DNA from: an uncultured Eggerthellaceae bacterium
GTDB taxonomy: Bacteria > Actinomycetota > Coriobacteriia > Coriobacteriales > Eggerthellaceae
NCBI GenBank assembly: GCA_903789415.1
Contig: CAIFEG010000001.1
Location: 74,876 to 138,875, forward strand
Length of the DNA: 64,000 nt
Reading direction: 5' to 3'
The translations under genes were made by a program, and so were the position numbers. The notes beneath the pieces were generated by a model. The model ran no database searches, was not told the origin of the DNA, and saw only the letters and a list, made by a program, of their open reading frames with translations. Below are positions 61,058 through 64,000 of this stretch, piece after piece (positions within the stretch are counted from its first letter, which is position 1; every line of letters starts with the position of its first letter).

Positions 61058-61732
61058 CTATCGGTCTAATATCCAGCGAATTCCCGCCGCCGTGCGTTCC
61101 ACACCATCTCTATAATGATTGCCCGGATTCAGGTGAAACGTCGTATCGATTCCCTGTTGTTGATAAAATGCTTCAATCTCTTCGGTATTCGACTGAACAC
61201 ATTGTAAAAATTTATTCCGCGTTTTGCATTCCCGGTCGCCCAAAGAAAAGTACGCGCACACAGGATTCTTCACGGGCGTATGTGAAAAAACATAATCTTT
61301 GATCCCCGGAAACCAAAGCGATCCGGACATGCTGGCGATGCGAGAAAAGACATCCGTTTGATAGATCGCATATACGGCGAAAAGCCCGGCCAGCGAGTAC
61401 CCCGTAAGACCACGCCAGGATGGCGTACCCGGCAGCTCTGCTTCGGCTTTCGGCATAATTTCGTCCAACAGCAGCGTTAAGTAGTCGTCCGCCCCGCCCG
61501 TGCACGGCGTATCGAGCTTTGAAATGGGCGGAATATCCCACGGTGCCATGTCGTGATCCCACTCCAAGCTACTGATTTCCACAAGCGAGAAATCCGGACA
61601 TCCCATTTTCTGCAAATACCGATGCACCTTCTTCCCTTCATGGCCAAAGGTATTCAGGTAGATCACCGGCTTGTTGGGCTGGGCGCTGGGAAACACATCT
61701 ATGTTCTTTTCGCCAACCGAAAACGAAGGCAT
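61058..61732 (-). CDS. Alpha/beta-hydrolase esterase (IroE/Fes-like)
   Basis: A 224-residue serine esterase of the Esterase/enterochelin-esterase superfamily. The nucleophile elbow is LTGYSLAGLFAVYA, followed by IASMSGSLWFPG, and the histidine region is FHLNPGNHYRDG. No signal peptide is seen. The start ATG 61732 has GTGGAG 6-7 bases upstream; GTG 61744 is in frame. It lies 20 nt before the adenylation gene on the same strand. Together they could make and hydrolyse a small ester or thioester-linked compound. Confidence 0.82.
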   Translation of the reverse strand: MPSFSVGEKNIDVFPSAQPNKPVIYLNTFGHEGKKVHRYLQKMGCPDFSLVEISSLEWDHDMAPWDIPPISKLDTPCTGGADDYLTLLLDEIMPKAEAELPGTPSWRGLTGYSLAGLFAVYAIYQTDVFSRIASMSGSLWFPGIKDYVFSHTPVKNPVCAYFSLGDRECKTRNKFLQCVQSNTEEIEAFYQQQGIDTTFHLNPGNHYRDGVERTAAGIRWILDR

Positions 61733-61746
61733 TGCTGGCTCCACTT

Positions 61747-62196
61747 CTATTTCGCCGGACGACCGTTGCGCTTCACGACAATCGGCAGCTCAGCGAGCGC
61801 AGCTATCGTTTGCTGAGCCACGTCTGCCGCCGTCGTGCGCTCGATATCGTTTAAACCCGCCATATCAAACGCGCACTCGGCCGCCGCCGCATAATCACGC
61901 TTATATTCTTTATTAAGTTTATTCCAATCGATATCGGCAAGTTTGCCCGCAAAATCGGGAACATCGGGAAGCTTCCCCTGCTCGATAAGCACGGCGATCA
62001 CCGGATAACCTGCATAGCCCTGCCAATAACTCGCGCTGTCGTTTGACTTATAGACGTCGCCATCCCATTTCACTTCGTAAGTCTTCGCGCCGTTGGAAGA
62101 GCCCACATGAGCTACGCCGGCTCCCATTTCGACGCGTCCGCCCGCAAGCGCACTCCACGCCTCATATGCCTTCTGAACTGGAGGAAGTTTCTCCAT
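61747..62196 (-). CDS. Hypothetical protein in adenylation cluster
   Basis: A 149-residue soluble protein that I do not recognise. An N-terminal half with YEAWSALAGGRVEM and YEVKWDGDVYKSND is followed by YWQGYAGYPVIAVLIEQGKL and a helical C-terminus. AAGGAGAAAACG supports ATG 62196, which lies inside the end of the LysR gene (35-nt overlap), so the cluster is probably co-transcribed from the LysR promoter. It might be a cluster-specific binding or tailoring protein; that is a guess from position. Confidence 0.75.
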   Translation of the reverse strand: MEKLPPVQKAYEAWSALAGGRVEMGAGVAHVGSSNGAKTYEVKWDGDVYKSNDSASYWQGYAGYPVIAVLIEQGKLPDVPDFAGKLADIDWNKLNKEYKRDYAAAAECAFDMAGLNDIERTTAADVAQQTIAALAELPIVVKRNGRPAK

Positions 62197-63100
62197 TCGT
62201 TTTCTCCTTTTCCTTGTTCCATTCCCATGATTCACACAAGCTGCGGAATGGTTCCAGCGCCGCATTCTTGCTGTCGGTGCGCCATACCAGCCCCATGTTC
62301 ACAGACTTTATGCCCGATTCGATATCTACGAATGTAACATCGGTCAGATTTTGCTTGAAGCTGCGCGGCATGATCGCAATGCCATATCCCGCAGACGCAA
62401 GCATAAGCGTTGCTTCAGAAATATTGCCGATCCCTGTTTCATGAATATTTACCCCCACGGAGCGGAAGTGCATAACCAAATCACGGAAATACCGCGGCCC
62501 AACCGCTGAATTAGGAAGAAATAGCTCAGACTGAAACAGCTGGTCAGGTGTGATCGACGCCTTTTGAGCAAGCGGATTATCCTTCCGCATAGCAGCACAA
62601 AGCGCCTCTTTATACAGCGGGCGAACGGACAGCGCGCTTAGATCTTCTGCATCTGAAAGCTCGATAAACGCCGCATCGAGCGTGCCGTCTTCTACACATG
62701 AGGCAAGCACATTCCACGGTAGCTGCGAGATTTCCATTTCAACCTGGGGATAATCCTCCCGAAACTTGGCCAGAAGTCGCCCTAAATTCATCCACTCGGC
62801 AGGACCATGAAAGCCAATCCGCAGGCGACTTTGCCTCCGGAGATCAATTCGCCGCACTTCTGCGCCCAGGTCATCCAGCTGGGCAACGACTTTTTTAAAC
62901 GTCTCAAAAACCTGCTTGCCCGCTGGAGTAAGACGCGTGCCCTTCTTATCGCGCAGAAGAAGCGTTGCACCCATTTCTGATTCAAGCGCATTCATCTGAG
63001 CTGTCATCGCGGGTCGCGTGATGAGCATCTTGCGCGCCGCTTCTGACATGCTTTGCGATTCAGCAACGCAGATGAAGCATTTCATCCTGAAAACATCCAT
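62162..63100 (-). CDS. LysR-family transcriptional regulator
   Basis: A 312-residue LysR regulator: HTH MDVFRMKCFICVAESQSMSE with AARKMLITRPAMTAQMNALE, and an effector domain with LRIGFHGPAEWMNLGRLLAKF and GYGIAIMPRSF. The ATG 63100 has GAGAAGAGGG; an in-frame start at 63157 is less likely. It is divergent from the second Tat flavoprotein and heads the leftward adenylation cluster, so it could control both. A Glu/Lys/Ser-rich tail ends the chain. Confidence 0.9.
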   Translation of the reverse strand: MDVFRMKCFICVAESQSMSEAARKMLITRPAMTAQMNALESEMGATLLLRDKKGTRLTPAGKQVFETFKKVVAQLDDLGAEVRRIDLRRQSRLRIGFHGPAEWMNLGRLLAKFREDYPQVEMEISQLPWNVLASCVEDGTLDAAFIELSDAEDLSALSVRPLYKEALCAAMRKDNPLAQKASITPDQLFQSELFLPNSAVGPRYFRDLVMHFRSVGVNIHETGIGNISEATLMLASAGYGIAIMPRSFKQNLTDVTFVDIESGIKSVNMGLVWRTDSKNAALEPFRSLCESWEWNKEKEKTNGETSSSSEGI

Positions 63101-63254
63101 GGCGGCCCTCTTCTCGCTCCAACGTTTACCCAGTTCAAATGGGGTTGTAAGAATCATTTTACGTTATGTTAAGTAATTTGAAAATTCCCAGATCATACGC
63201 GCCTTTTTACAATTCAGATAGAGGCATATACCCATGAAGGCAAAGGGGGAGCAC

Positions 63255-64000
63255 ATGACAAAGGGAATTTCACGCAGATCATTCCTGAACGGAGCCGCAT
63301 TAGTAGGTGCAGCCGCGGCCCTGGGAAGCGCCGGGCTTACACTGAGCGGATGCTCGTCCAATTCCAACGCCGAAGCCGAAGAGCAGCATAATCCCGTATC
63401 CACCGAACAAGCCGACGTGGTAGTCGTGGGATCCGGCACGGCGGGAATCTGTGCCACCGTACGCGCAGCTCAGCTGGGCGCACACGTAATCCTTCTGGAA
63501 AAGAATGGCGCCACCGGCGGCTCATCGGCATTTGCCGAAGGTGTGGGCGCGGTCAATTCGTATATGCACGACGCGCAAAACGAACATTTCGATTGCGCCG
63601 AAGTGCTTTCCGCTACCGAAAGCTATCATCACTGGGCAGCCGATGCCAACATACTCGACCACTACATTCGTGAATCGGGCAACACCATTAATTGGTTGCA
63701 CGATCAATGTGGTATCAACTTTTACGAAACATCAATTACCTCTCCCACGAGTTATCCAAGTTGGCATCTGGCTGCAGACGCGGATGGCAACCTCACGCGT
63801 ATTGGCAAGGGCCTCATCGAACCAATGACTGACCTGGCGCAACGATTGGGCGCCGATATCCGTACACTCTGCCCTGCTACAGGACTTATGACCGACGGCG
63901 ATCGCGTGACGGGTGTGTACTATCAAAATGACAACAGTTGGCAAAGGGAAGAACACGCCATCGAAGCACCGGTCGTTTTCCTGGCAACAGGTGGCTATGC
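63255..64000 (+). CDS. Tat-exported FAD flavoprotein, partial (C-terminus off window)
   Basis: The first 248 residues of a second fumarate-reductase-like flavoprotein. The Tat signal is RRSFLNGAALVGAAAALGSA followed by GLTLSGC (lipobox-like). The Rossmann motif is VVVVGSGTAGICATVRAA, then LLEKNGATGGSSAFAEGVG. It lacks an N-terminal haem domain. The ribosome site is GGGGGAG before ATG 63255. Related to the protein at 41484-43205 and arranged the same way against a LysR gene, but not closely similar in the visible part. Confidence 0.9.
   Translation, partial: MTKGISRRSFLNGAALVGAAAALGSAGLTLSGCSSNSNAEAEEQHNPVSTEQADVVVVGSGTAGICATVRAAQLGAHVILLEKNGATGGSSAFAEGVGAVNSYMHDAQNEHFDCAEVLSATESYHHWAADANILDHYIRESGNTINWLHDQCGINFYETSITSPTSYPSWHLAADADGNLTRIGKGLIEPMTDLAQRLGADIRTLCPATGLMTDGDRVTGVYYQNDNSWQREEHAIEAPVVFLATGGY

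Noticed and set aside
1-64000. tRNA or rRNA genes and phage attachment sites
   Set aside because: No cloverleaf-like stretch with a conserved GTTCGAATC arm and no rRNA-like sequence were recognised; no exact att-type duplication flanks the 49-52 kb island.

Overview
The window looks like a chromosomal segment of an anaerobic actinobacterium of the class Coriobacteriia (Eggerthella/Slackia/Cryptobacterium-like). This is an inference from gene content: two Tat-exported FAD flavoproteins of the fumarate-reductase/urocanate-reductase type, each paired with a divergent LysR regulator; a DUF438/hemerythrin protein; a DUF2252 protein; a fused OtsA-OtsB; and actinobacterial-style nitrogen and phosphate control boxes. 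G+C is near one half by eye. No rRNA, tRNA or CRISPR array was recognised.

Layout. 1-2.3 kb: end of an MFS transporter gene and a decayed DUF4143-type ATPase gene. 2.3-4.8 kb: telA-xpaC pair. 4.9-6.8 kb: amtB-glnK nitrogen operon behind an array of GlnR-like half-sites. 6.9-10.6 kb: two-component system, PAP2 phosphatase and DedA protein, read as an undecaprenyl-carrier module. 10.7-17.8 kb: phosphate regulon, phoR/phoP divergent from pstB-pstS-pstC-pstA-pstB. 18-20.6 kb: iron alcohol dehydrogenase behind a MerR-like promoter, and an SLC13-type permease. 20.8-23.5 kb: MFS transporter fused to CBS domains, frameshifted in a homopolymer and preceded by a leader-peptide attenuator, then a repeat-rich scar with a transposase fragment. 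23.6-27.5 kb: ferredoxin, thioredoxin and a 1054-residue FAD/FeS/CCG oxidoreductase with a methionine-rich tail. 27.7-35.6 kb: Crp/Fnr regulator, otsAB, second PAP2, Ppx/GppA, a DUF2252 protein and small proteins. 35.8-40 kb: acetyltransferase and an aroF-tyrA-pheA operon. 40-48.6 kb: aldo/keto reductase, Tat flavoprotein/LysR pair, DUF4153 protein, methyltransferase and DUF438 protein.

The last 15 kb is accessory. 49.1-51.9 kb is a small island: XRE regulator, ImmA-type protease, DUF4417 protein, a probable nuclease toxin with a disturbed start, and a possible immunity protein. 52.1-55.8 kb is a large InlB/Listeria-Bacteroides-repeat surface protein. 55.9-58.4 kb holds an AAA ATPase behind a repeat operator and a Panacea-Doc toxin-antitoxin pair, bracketed by a ~95-bp imperfect direct repeat. 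58.5-62.2 kb is a co-directional cluster with a stand-alone adenylation enzyme, GNAT acetyltransferase, esterase, unknown protein and DUF3267 membrane protein, headed by a LysR gene that diverges from a second Tat flavoprotein cut by the window end.

The most unusual cross-window signal is that many spacers carry short degenerate tandem arrays in strict register. Unit lengths are about 12, 15, 16, 21, 23 and 32-33 nt, and the unit sequence differs at each locus.
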